NCBI GenBank assembly: GCA_900073065.1
Contig: FJOG01000014.1
Span: 341,686 to 405,685 of the forward strand
Length of the DNA stretch: 64,000 nucleotides
From: Phialocephala subalpina
Lineage: Eukaryota > Ascomycota > Leotiomycetes > Helotiales > Mollisiaceae
Reading direction: 5' to 3'
Every line of letters begins with the position of its first letter. Position 1 is the first letter of the stretch. The notes under the pieces were generated by a model. That model saw only the letters and a list, made by a program, of their open reading frames with translations, did no database searches and had not been told where the DNA came from. Position numbers and translations under genes: made by a program. Positions 11,318 to 22,663 of the stretch are shown here, in pieces.

Positions 11318-13551
11318 ATTGGAGGGAGGGCGTTCATTATTCTCGTCGACGCTGGGTGTTGTATCCGGTCGCGCTGGTCGTATCGAAGTGAGGACAGAAA
11401 AATTGAAGTGAAGAGTGAGCGGGGAAACAGGCAGATGCGGGGCCGATCGTAATCTGCCAGCAGCCTGTCTCAGAAACTCGTAGGGTAGGGAAAGAGTGAC
11501 CTTCTATCGAAACACCAACGAGCGTAACACCTTCCTTTCCTATATCGTCACAACGCGAAAGAGAGAAGAAGAGAAGATAAAAATCAACAAAGCTGCACTG
11601 GGGTCCACACCAATTTATTAATCTCAATCAGCTACCTCCGGCTCCACAAGATAGCGCAGGGCTGCAGGTGCAGGCATGAGGCAGTGATGCTTGCACTATT
11701 ACGTACGGCGTGTCCAGCCAATTATTCCGTACCATTTCACCCCGCCACAGGGCACCAAACGGTGCATAGCCACGCCCTCAGCCTAAGGCGTTGAAGATTC
11801 AGCCTCGAAACTTCGTTTCCTTTCCTATCATTCGTCTGTTTTCGAGAAATGTGCCTTGCAGCTCGAAAGCTCCGGATGGTTTTCTGAGACACTCCTATTT
11901 TATCAAACGTTATTTTGCCCTTTTCCATTGCCAGAAACTCGTGTGGATCGAGATCTCGTTCGTGATACCGGCATTTCGGAAATCGGGGCAAAGTGCCAAA
12001 CTAGGTAGGTAAGTACGAGCATACTGTGCTGCTGACCTCGTGTCAGCTTTCCTTATTGTGCTTTCAAATCTTTGTACCTCCGTTCCACACGTTCCCCCTT
12101 TCTACCTCATCTCTTCTCTCTTTTCCTCCCTTTCGTTGTCGTCGTGTCCCATATTCTGGAGAAGATGGCATTCATGCAACTGGGAAATTGCCGGTCGCAC
12201 GGTTCCAGCAGCGGCTTCAGCGGATCTGAAACGGAACGGTGCTGCGCCGTTCAGGTACCGAGACACACTGGGGCAAGACTAATTTCTTACTTCTCCACTT
12301 CTTGTTCTTTCTCTTTCTTCTTCTTGGTTGTTTTGGGACTCAATGTTCTGCTGCGAACTTCGTGCGTTTCTGGGAATGATTACGAAGCTAACTTGGTTGA
12401 AAGGAGGCAAACAAGAGGAAACAAAAGGAGAAAGGAAATGCCTTGGCGAATACGAATACGAGCTGTCTCGAAAGCTACAAAAAGAAGAGGACGAGAGACA
12501 TTTCACGCAGAGCTGACGAAGAGAGTCATTGATCCAAATACTCCCACACGCGCATGATTTCCCGCTCTCTCCGGTACCCAATGACACCCACACAAGAATC
12601 AACACTTCTCCCATGTCAGAGCAATGGCCATGTCCTAAAATGCCAACCGTCCATTATTTCACAAGCCTTCTGACACGGCTGCTCAACAAAGCAAAGTCTA
12701 GGGTATCGTGCCACCCTCTGGCAAACGCCATGCCATGCTACTCAGTGATGCTCACCCGTGTTCTGCCGTTCCAGCCTCTGATGGATTGCTGTGTGAAGTG
12801 TGCAAAAGCTTTTGAACCGCACTGATAGCTTCGACCTAGCATGGAATGGATATTTAAGTATAGAGGAGAGGAAGGGAAGCAGCGTTTTAACGCTTTCATC
12901 TAGCCAATCTATCCATCCACTGCAACCATCCACTGCAGCCTTCCCCTCTCCTATCCCTCCAGGGACTTTTTAGCATCTCTTCACTCCTATCCAGCCACCA
13001 CCACTTCCAGCTCTCCAGCTCTCCAGGACCCGCGATGGTGGCTGGATGGGATATTTAAACGCTGACGGCGACCCAACACCTGTCAATACCACACCATTCT
13101 GCGGCGGTAGGAGGCATGGTTGCGATTGTTGAGATCTTTTGTGGTGACCGATGCTAACCAACTGGTAGTCTTTGATAAGGTTGACTGATGAAAAACTAAG
13201 TAGAGAGGTTGTAGCTATAAATTTTTCACCCAATGGCGCATCTTCCCTTCAATGCATAAAGTCTGTTGCTGAGTTAGCGATACCAGCACATTTTTAACAT
13301 AGTTTGAAAGGTGATGCCTCTACTTACTTGGCCACTACTCTGACATAGCGTTTGCCATGTCACTACTCACGACAATCGGACCAGTTGGGACGTCGTCATC
13401 TTGGGTCTGCATGATGTTGTCGTCGACTACTCTAGATCTCTCAAATCTGCCTTGAAGACCTAGATCGCAGGCTGACCGAGGACAGAGTACCGTTCAGAGC
13501 TACTTTCTCCTCCAATCGAACGATGCCGGCATCGGCCCAAGATGCATCCAT
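11318..13551. other. Intergenic with small sequence duplications
   Basis: No convincing gene. Open frames at 12040-12600 have no domain signature and conflict with one another. 12912-12938 repeats 'ccatccactgca' in tandem. 12990-13052 contains an imperfect inverted repeat, 'atccagccaccac' against 'gtggctggat'. Confidence 0.4.
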
Positions 13552-15501
13552 CTAACGTGTGCCCGTGATTTGCAGCTCCCGAGACCGAAAAGAGGAGCCA
13601 ATAAAAGAAGAAGGATTTCCAGGTATGGCATGGCTCTGGTGTTGATTGTAGCCCATATTTAACAGGGTATTTGCCAGGTACACTCTCCACTTTTCATGCT
13701 TTTTTGCACATCGATCTGGAGTGCCAATGGAGAAGAAGTCCAACGACTGCAGATCCACATCGAGAAGCCCAATAGCTTGGAGAGCAAGTCCATGAATAGC
13801 CAGATTGCAAACTGAGCGATGAACGATGGCAATAACCAGCCGCCAGAGCCACCATCTTCTCCACTCGAGTACGGCCTTATTATGGGCTGAAGTAGAGCTT
13901 GATGTAGTTATTGCCAATCTGGAAGAGTGGCTTGTAGACTCTAGTCTCGATGAGGGTCACAGACCCGTGGTATAGCTAGATGATTGAAGAGCAGGTGTGC
14001 AGGTTGACCTCCTTCAGGAATGGCATCCCACAGATATTGCCGGCAGCCCAGTTTAACGAACTATGTCGACTAACTATTTCATGGCATTCTGATGCCTTAA
14101 TTCAAGACGACGATGTAGCGGCCTTGGGGACATTCGAAGGTCCAGATGTGGCTCGCTCCAACCCTCCTCGCAGATAGAGCCTACTTGTTGATGCAGAGTA
14201 AGTTCTTGTCATTGCTTCTCGCTCTTGACCGGTAAGAAGTCTCATTCACTTCTGCGCCAGACTCGGGGACAACGGTGCTGCTTTACCAACACTCGATCGT
14301 TCTCAGGCCAGCATCGGCTGCCGGATAGCAGAAGATTTTCGGTGACAATGTGGCTCTTCGGGATGTCCAAGCTTCTGAGGCGAACTGATATGATCGGTAT
14401 TTGTGTCGGATGGAGGGATTCCGACAATCTCTCGGCATTATTCACCAATGTCTGGACAAGATGCCAGCTCCTTGACTTCTTCGAAGGCGCACAAACTGGT
14501 GGCGTGTGCAGGCACAACAACCTTCGTAGCCTCGTTAGCCGAATACCGGCAAGGTTTGGGTCGGTTCTTGCTCTGAGGAGCGAGAGGCTTCCGTTCACCT
14601 CGTTTGAAGTACCTGCCGATGCAAAGCAAGCTCTTATCCACCTTTCTGTACTTGCGTCGGATGGAGGTGTTCAGATAGTCTCGCATTATCCACCAATGCC
14701 TAAACAAGATGCTTGTCGGACCGATCCGAGTTGAGGACTATAAGATCTCTCCTCCACCTCGAACTGCGATGAAAGAGAACATAGAGGCTCTCATCCACCA
14801 TTTCTTGCTCTTCACCAAGATATGTAGGGGGTTGAAAGCTGCAGCAATGACTGGAAGTGCTGTGGTCGGAGTGGTCAGTTAGCTGGGTCAAGGGCCAAAG
14901 TTGTGGCATTACTCACTGCTTCTTGTATGGGTTCTCGACAGGAGACTGTTCAATGCCATTGCGTTGTCCTCAGCTTCTAGTTGCTTTTTTATTTGAAGCT
15001 TTGTATTCGGGCTATGATCGATCGGTCTTGGCATACTCGAACTCCAATGCTCGTTCTGGTCACCCTTCAAACCATTGGTGTTTCCGACGCATGGTTGACG
15101 GTAGGTCTTGCATTCAAAGATCGAGACGAACGAGAAGTGTGCAAACCACTCCGGATATCCCTTCTCCCAATGCACGTCCTTTGCGTCGGCAAAAACAAGC
15201 ATCGAAGCATCTTTACTCATTTTGTATCGAGGATCAAAGAACTTCGCATCAAGGCAATAATCGATGACGAGCTTGTTGCCAAGCTCTGGCTCACCAAAGA
15301 AGTCATGCAATCGTCCAAAGGGACCTGCAGGTAATAGAGACCAAGTTAAGACCCCAGGAAAGGAGAAATCTGGATCCTTGTTGTCGCTCCTGCGTGGAAC
15401 ACTCTCTGCTTCTTCTATTTTCTCAATCCAACTTCATCGACTATACCGGAAATTATGAGACAGACTAGAAAAGAATTTATTACAGTGTGTGACTATACTA
15501 T
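13552..15501. other. Gene-poor stretch with possible gene remnants
   Basis: The minus strand contains open stretches at 13552-13917 and 14909-15430 that read like protein. The latter includes HDFFGEPELGNKLVIDYCLD and FFDPRYKMSKDASMLVF. Neither has a credible start, domain or joining exon. I see no recognisable family, so I regard these as possible relics. A direct repeat pair lies at 14401-14464 and 14651-14712. Confidence 0.35.
14401..14712. repeat. Diverged direct repeat pair, about 62 bases
   Basis: 14401-14464 and 14651-14712 share 'gtcggatggagg', 'tctc(g)gcattat(t/c)caccaatg' and 'acaagatgc', about 250 bases apart. The flanking sequence ('gatgcaaagcaagctctt' near 14617 versus 'gatgcagagtaagttctt' near 14193) hints at a longer-period decayed array. 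Confidence 0.5.
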
Positions 15502-18500
15502 TTATCGTCCCATCGAAGTTTTGCTCTGCCACTGGCGCACTACCTGGGAGTTTGCACGCTCCATAAGGCGTACGACTTCAGCATTCATAGGATCTGCCCC
15601 GTACTCTAACAGCAGCTGCGCCGCTGGTTCATTGTGGCAGTTTACTGCTTGAAAGAGCGCCGTCCAGCCGATCTTGTCCTCCGCGTGAACGTCCGCCCCC
15701 CTTTCTAGCAGCAGTTGTGTCGTTGCTACGTGCCTCGACTCGACCGAATGGTGCAGCGCTATATCTCCGTTATTATTTCTCGCGTTGATATCCGCTCCTC
15801 TATCTAGCAATAGTCGCACTACTAACTCATGTCCATCGCGGGCTGCTCTCTGTAGTGGCGTATTTCCCCATTCGTCTTTTACATCGGTATGCGGCTCTTT
15901 GTCCAACAACGTCTGCACTACGGCCAAATGGCCGTAAGTCGCCGCCATATGGAGCGCTATCGTTCCCTCTTTATCCTGTATACTGACGTTCGCTCCGTGT
16001 TGTAATAGCAATCGTACAGCCGACACATGACCCTTCTGTGCGGCCATCGAGAGTGCCGTCCGTCCAGAGTCAGTCACCTCGTCAATGCCAACCTCCTTCT
16101 GCAGCAGCATACGCACCACCGTCTCATGCCCGTTCCATGACGCCCAATGCAGCGCCGTCCAACCACGCTGATCTTTAGCATCGCCATTCGCCCCCTTCTC
16201 TAGCAGCGATTGCACTTGTTCGTCTTGCCCGTGCCAGGCAGCGCCATGCAGCGCCGTCCACTCTGGCCCCGTCTCAAGTAGTAGCTGTACTACCACGTCA
16301 TGCTCATAGTACGCCGCAATAGCTAGTGCCGAATTTCCATGGTTATCTGTCGCGTGAACATCTGCCCCCCACTCCAGCAGCAGCTGCACCATCTTATCTT
16401 TCCCGCACCTAGCAGCAATCCACAGCACTGAATATCCACTAATGGCTTTCGTGTGGATATCTCCCCCGGCGTCTAGTAGGACCCGTGCCAGCTCTTCATT
16501 CCCGCTCCTGGCTGCAAGCCATAACGGTGTCTCACGCCCCGACTTGGTCTGCCCGTCGACAGCCGCTCCTCTCTCTAGAAGTAGCGAAACCACAGCCTTA
16601 TGCCCACTCTCGACTGCTTGGTGTAGCGCCGTATATCCGGTGGAGGTTTTGGCTGTTATGTCTGCGTTGTGATCAAGCAACACTTGCACCACAGCTTCAT
16701 ACCCGCGCTGAGCCGCTACATGCAGCACCCTTTGGTCGTTGTGATACTTCGTCTCAATGTCTTCGTTCTGCTGCAGCAGTATGCTGACTATGCTGGCTAG
16801 GCCAAAACGAACAGCGACCCAGAGCCCGCCAACGTTTTTCAGGCGTTCCCTGTCCCAATACCAATCCTGCAGATGTTTGGTACCGTCCCCGGCCTGAACA
16901 GAGCTTAAAAGATTGAGCCCCTTCAGGAAAAAAGTGAGAATCGACTCATGCAACTTTAGCTCTGGCTCTCCGCGCGCATGATCCCCCCAGTGATGAGCGG
17001 CATATTCGAGCAGAGGATACTTGCCAAGGCGCGCTGAAAAATGTATGTCGTGCGTACAAGGACCTTCAGAGAAGACGTCGTATGATAGGTATGTAAGACA
17101 AGTCCTAGCAATTTCAACTTCTGGGTCATCTTTGAATATCCCTGGACCGGCACTGTTCAGGTAGTCTCTGATGGTTGGGTGGGCCAATGTCATTGTTTCA
17201 CTCTGGCGGTTGATCAGCACAAGCCCTTCGCAGTCATCCACTAAACCTTGCTCTGGGGGCTCGTATTTTCCCAATTCAGCTGCTAGAAATTTTCCTGGTC
17301 TCACAGCTAAAGCATGTTGAAGTTCTCGGATCTTCAGCGGCCTTTTAGCGAAGTAGATCCAACTCAGAATCCGTACTGCCCAGTCAGCATCCCTGCTTTT
17401 ATCCTTGATTCGCTGGATAGATTTATCATAGAAGTCATTTTCTGTTGTAGGAAGCGTATCAAGAGCTTCCTCCACAAGTCCCATGGAATGCCGGCTCTGG
17501 ATATAGTCCATTTGCAGGCGAGCCAGATTCAATCTGATTATATTAGTTGATTCAAAGCACCAGATACTACCCATAACCAAAATATAATGTTATTGACATA
17601 CCTATCAGATGATTTTTTGATAATGGTATCAGCCACCATTTTTCTGTTGGCTTCTTTGTTGTCGATATTGGCTATGAGCAGAGGGCTATTTCTGATCCTC
17701 CAATCCACGTACAGCTTTATATCCTCATATCGCGAACGAATGTCCACCCTAGTCGCATGATCAAGAAGGCTACGGATAGATTCAAGGTTACGGGAAGTAA
17801 TAAATAATTGGAACGACAAGCCGAGTAAAGCTTTAACGAAGCTCTCCCTGTTTAGACAGCGTTTGTCATCGAGTTCGGCACACTCGTCAAGAGCATCGAC
17901 TACGACGACTGTTCTGTCCAGCTCGTGTACTATTGAAGTGAGTAGATCAGTGCAGTTCGTCAGAGTAGCTGAATTAAGCTTGGGGTTCTGTTTGTCTCGA
18001 TTATCCTTGACTAGTCGTAGTAGAGCCGGCTTTTGCTCGACCAATTGCCGCGTGATATTTGCGAGGAGCGTACAAGTTGTTTGTTCGCTCTGAGCATTGA
18101 TATCACAGTAGACAAAAGCAATACCAACACCAGCTGTGGACACGTTCAGCTCGTTATTGTCAATTTTGCGCTGAATGTCGTCTACCACGATAGATCTAGA
18201 AATGAATTAGCTCCCATAAAATATCTAGCGGAGACAAATTGCGTGCGTTCTGACATACGTAATAAAAGTCTTTCCAGCTCCCGCTAGATGAGATTCATTA
18301 GCGCTGGGTACGATTTGATCTGTGATAGAGAGGATTGCTCACGGGCGCCTGGACACCAGAGCGTTGGGAAATCTCCATCCAACCAATGCTGATAACTCTC
18401 ATCGTCTAGCATCCATTTTCCTGTTCCATCCAACCTTAGCTGGCGGAGGTCGTCTTGCTTCTTGGCAAAGTCTGAACTTGATAACCAAGAGAGTGCTTTT

Positions 18501-19702
18501 TGGGTTTCCTCCTCCTGGCGCCATCTCATAATGACAAGACCTGTCTCTTGAACTACTGCCTGATCAAATTCGCTGCGAGCCTCTAGCAAGTTTTTGTCTG
18601 TGGGGGCGTCCCCTGTTGCTATGCCCTTCCCAAAGTTCTTGATAGCGGGGTCTTGAAGGTATATTATACTTGTTCGCAAAAAGTCAGTGATTGCGGCAAG
18701 AAGCTTAATCGCCTTCTCTAAAATGGAGTCCTCTAGGCTGTCGGGGTTCATTTCTCGCCACCTGTTCAAGAACTGTTGATGATCGGAAAGTTTTTCGAGC
18801 TGCTCTTGAATAGATTGTGATCGTGTATGCTCATTCATGGCCAGCTGTGTTCCCTCAGTTAGTAGTCGAATGTAGACGCGGCCTGGAGCAGAAGTATACC
18901 GAAAACACTTGGCTGAGACCATTCGCTGTGATTTTCAGAGGCAAGAATCCAGCCGCCTGATAGCCACGTTATTTCTAAACCAACAATGCCGGCAGTGCGA
19001 CCTACGTCTGCGCCAAATGAGACTAGTCCTAGGGCGAAAGTCGCCACGGGATACATCTTTGCTAAGCAACTAGAAATTTTACTAGTTACGGTCTCTTTCT
19101 GCTTCTCTTGATCCTTCAGTATATTTTCTATGAATTTTCCAAAAACTTCTCCCGACTTTGAAGGATTACTACGAGCATCTGCCAAGGCTTTCTTAACCGA
19201 CTCATCATCGACAGTCGGAAAAGCCTGAGACCTGCTTGCATACTTACGCAAGGTTGCTTCAAGGTTTTTGGTCGAATCCTGAAGTAATTCTTGTGCTCTG
19301 GCAACTCTTTCGCTGGGATGTCGCGACTGAAAGAAAGAGTCAAGGCGGACGCTGTCTGTTGAGAGAATCAGAAGTGCTTCATTTTTGTTTTGTGGTAATC
19401 TACATGCCTATCCAATCTTGAGGGTGACCCGCTTGAGTAACATCTTCTGATGCTGGCGCTGTATTTTGAGGTATCGTATTCTCGGTTGTCTGCTCCTTGT
19501 CCGGTTGAGCAGCATCTTCTGATGCTAGCGCTGTGTTTTGAATTACTGTATTCTCGGTCGCCTGATTCTTGTCCTCCGCAGGCTGGCTTGATCCAAGGAT
19601 TTGGGGTGAGATGCTATGACCGGTCTGCTCCGAGGTCTCGTTTACCTTTCGGGTCTTCCTCCCAAATACTCGAGCCAGAAAGTTTGGCATCATCAGAACC
19701 AT
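15502..19702 (-). CDS. NACHT-ankyrin (STAND/NLR-like) protein, multi-exon
   Basis: A fungal STAND protein read across about six minus-strand exons. The N-terminus (19702-19413) carries two 24-residue repeats. A helical N-terminal region follows (19349 to about 18350). The P-loop GAPGAGKT is formed only by splicing a tiny exon (18294-18270) between two introns. The NACHT core has VVVVDALDECAE (Walker B) and FITSR at 18194-17606. The last exon (17530-15502) holds about 13 ankyrin repeats, the fifth shortened by about ten residues. By family analogy, ankyrin repeats sense a ligand and the NTPase oligomerises to switch on an effector, in self/non-self response or cell death. One junction near 18860-18930 does not join in frame with any good splice pair I can find, so the gene may carry a frameshift. 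The C-terminal end is clear. Confidence 0.8.
19433..19576 (-). repeat. Two tandem 72-base coding repeats
   Basis: Two in-frame 72-base units encode near-identical 24-residue repeats (ATENTVIQNTALASEDAAQP and TTENTIPQNTAPASEDVTQA) in the N-terminal exon of the NACHT-ankyrin gene. They are low-complexity, polar and probably disordered. Confidence 0.75.
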
Positions 19703-22663
19703 TCACGTGAGAGATGGTATGAAGGGCGATGAGAGGTATAGTATTTGGAGCTGTCTTTGAGTGCCGAGTACTGAGGTTTTAAGCATCAATCAGGTGCACC
19801 ACCAATTCGCTAATCAGCAAATGATAAGATACCACGTGTAGTGTTTGATGGCGGTCGGGCTGGCCTGACGCCCCCTCCTCAGCTGTGGACGCCCGAGGCT
19901 CCAGGGGAGGTGTAAATGCTGTCGCTACTCCAATCCAACATCTTCTTCCCCACTCCTTCCGTCTCTAATTATCTTCTGCGAGCTGGCTGCACCGGCCAAA
20001 CGATATCCCTTATCGTCCACGTCACAGTTCGACGGGGGATAAGGATAAGTTCTATACTTTTATGAACGAAGTAAGAAGTAGTAATTTGCGCTCGCATATT
20101 CGAATAGCGTCTTCAGACTCGTGTATATGTACGGGCCGAGCTGCTTTTCTTTGGCTTTCTAAATGCTCTCCCGTTGATCCTGTGAGACAGTGAAGTATCA
20201 TGGGTAACATCTCGCGAACCAACACGGTTTAATTGAAAATCTCATGCCCTTCCTACGTTAGAGTCAGCCTCAGGGTTGCTTCCGAGGCCGGCCTCGCCAT
20301 ATCTTCTGCTACGAAGGCCGCCGGTTTTGAAAACCGGACATTTTCGCTAAGGCAAGGAACACCAAAATTACTAGATTTTAAAAATTGCGCATCGTGACAG
20401 CACCAAGTTCGAATGATTTTATTTAGGCTTTGTGCGATAAAGAAGAAGTCAGGGTATTCTTTCTTGCGTTTTCGTGCTTCTCGAGATTTAAGAAGTTTTA
20501 TTGCGAATTTTTGAACGCGAGGCAACGATTTTTTTCAAGGCTCTCGCTTAGCGAATGGACGGTTTTCAAAGCCAGCGGCCTTCGTATTGGCTACCCAATA
20601 CATCGGCTTCACTAACACCCGCTCGTCTCAGAGAAATGCACTTCTATCATCTTTGGGTCCGGTAGGGGAGGGATTTAGCAATCTCCTGCCACGAATGGCT
20701 ATCGTTCCTCATCTGGAGCAGAGTTACATTCTCTTCTATTGTCTGTTTAATATAATTACTTCCACTTCATCTTAGGTTACAATGGTGGGCGACGTGTCTT
20801 AGAATGTGTGGTAGCGTCGCGATAGGTTGGAACCTTTGCCGGTGCCTCTTTCCTTGAACAGATATCCAATGCTCTGGAATTAATCGGTAAGTCATGGTGT
20901 TCCGAGATCGATGGTAGATTGAGCTCAAGATTTTACGTCACATCTTCCCCGATTCTGGTGAATTTGAGGAAGCCTTGGAAGAGGCACTCCTGATACTCAG
21001 CAATTGGTACCGCTTCCGATACCACAGACGGACTCCGAGAAGTCGGTGAAGGACAATGCTGCTCGTCGACGAAGATTGACGAGCATCTGTGATCAGCCTG
21101 AGACTATGCCTCGTCAATCTCTGGCCTGATGGTCGGCAACGGCGGCCCCTGGGCGGAGAGAGTCAGAGGTGGAGAGTTGGTCTGTAGTACCTCGGGAGGA
21201 ACGGCTCTCTGTCCAGCCATGCATGGAAGGTCTGTTCCTTCCTTACTAAAAAATAGTGGTACTTGTTATCGTTTGATTATCCGTTGGTAGATAGGACATT
21301 GTATTAGTTCAAGTCATCATTACGGTTGAGGATGGGCGGAGAATTCACATCAAATTTTCAAAGTGTTGCTGACTTTACCATTTTCTACAACTACGTTTAC
21401 TCTACTTCCCGAAGAGTAGAAGGTCGTCCATTGGCACCAACCTTGAAGATTCGTGCCTCCTGCTGCTGCCGTGGGAATTATCTAGAGATCTTCTCCGTAA
21501 TGTATGGCTTCCCGCGTGCTGGCAGGCTGCTGTGTACAAGAAAAAAACAAAAGCCCCAAAACATCTAAACCGACAACAACCCATGCTCTATTCACGGAGA
21601 GGTGTTACCGACCCGATACCAAGGTTATGGTTCGTCCACACAGGGCTCGCTCTGTGAGTAAATTGTATCCGTGGTGGCCTATAACCCCGATATCAGGCCA
21701 GTAACACTTGCCGGTAGATGAAGCATGGGCTGTTCACATGGGAAAAGAACCCGAATATTTTATCCGGCCACATTCATTCCATCCAGAGCCAAGCCCCTTA
21801 CTTCCACTGAACCGCACTCCAACCCCTCGTGGATCGTGATCGGCCCGAGTGTCTCTCAATGTTCGATGAAGGCCACTCTCACCGCTCTGTATGTCTTCGA
21901 TGCTCGCCGTATGTAGTTGTCTGTACCAGATAACATCATTCATCCAAGTTCATAGTATTCGATATTGCGCATCGTGATTTCAGGGTTGAAGTAACCTTCG
22001 TAGATACAAGGTTGCCGTAATTTCTGTCTCCAAATTAGCTTCGCTCTTTCTGAAGTTGGAAGCACAACTTAACGACAGTGCCTGTGTTTCTCAACAGAAG
22101 CGCCGATGCCCTAAGGGGGACTCATAGAAAACAGAAATGTACTTTAAGACGGAAAGGTCAAGTCCTTGTCAATCACATTAGCTGAGCTCTGAGGCATTGT
22201 TATAGAGATACTCACATTCGCTCGACGAGAGCTCCGACTCCGTCTCCGTGCTTCGCATACTGTTCGGGCCCACCAGGTTTTTATTTTTTTTAAATTTTTA
22301 TTTTTTTTTCATTTCCTGAAGATATCGCTGCCCCGGTCGGTCTGCTGCGTGGCGTGATCGCTCTTGGATCTGGATCGAACAAATGCTATGTTGGTATTCG
22401 GTTACACGCTTCACGTCGGTAGAGATTTCTCTCCTCTTCCTTTCTCTTGAGCTTCAGCTTTACTACTATAAATCAACTTTCCCTTTGCACCCTATCACAC
22501 TTGTCCTTTAAATGGGTGATATGCGAGTCATTCATTGATTAAACGCAAGATTCGAGCGGCGAGGTATTGTAGATTTCTGCAGTCTAACCTCATGCGGCGC
22601 TAAGTATCATAGGACGAACGCTTGTCTTCTCCACCCTGCAGATTAGCGTTCTCGTGGCCCCTC
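19703..22663. other. Gene-free stretch containing a MITE
   Basis: No credible protein gene in about 3 kb. It contains the MITE at 20310-20586 and an A/T homopolymer tract at about 22277-22311. The stretch 22440-22663 may be the 3' flank of the Hsp70-like gene. Confidence 0.5.
20310..20586. mobile_element. MITE, 277 bp, TA-flanked, about 40-bp inverted ends
   Basis: The left end (from 20312, 'cgaaggccgccggttttgaa') is the imperfect reverse complement of the right end (to 20584; its complement begins 'cgaaggccgctggctttgaa'). The match continues through 'aaccg(g/t)(a/c)cat...tcgctaag', about 40 bases in all. Both ends abut TA, consistent with the TA target duplication of Tc1/mariner-type elements. 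The interior, about 190 bases, is AT-rich and has no transposase frame. The left end also contains its own palindrome, CCGGTTTTGAAAACCGG. Size, structure and lack of coding capacity fit a non-autonomous MITE. I cannot name its autonomous partner. Confidence 0.8.

Noticed and set aside
12040..12614. Overlapping frames of 80-160 codons on both strands
   Set aside because: No domain, no splice partners, composition skewed (Ser/Phe or Lys/Arg/Glu); mutually exclusive.
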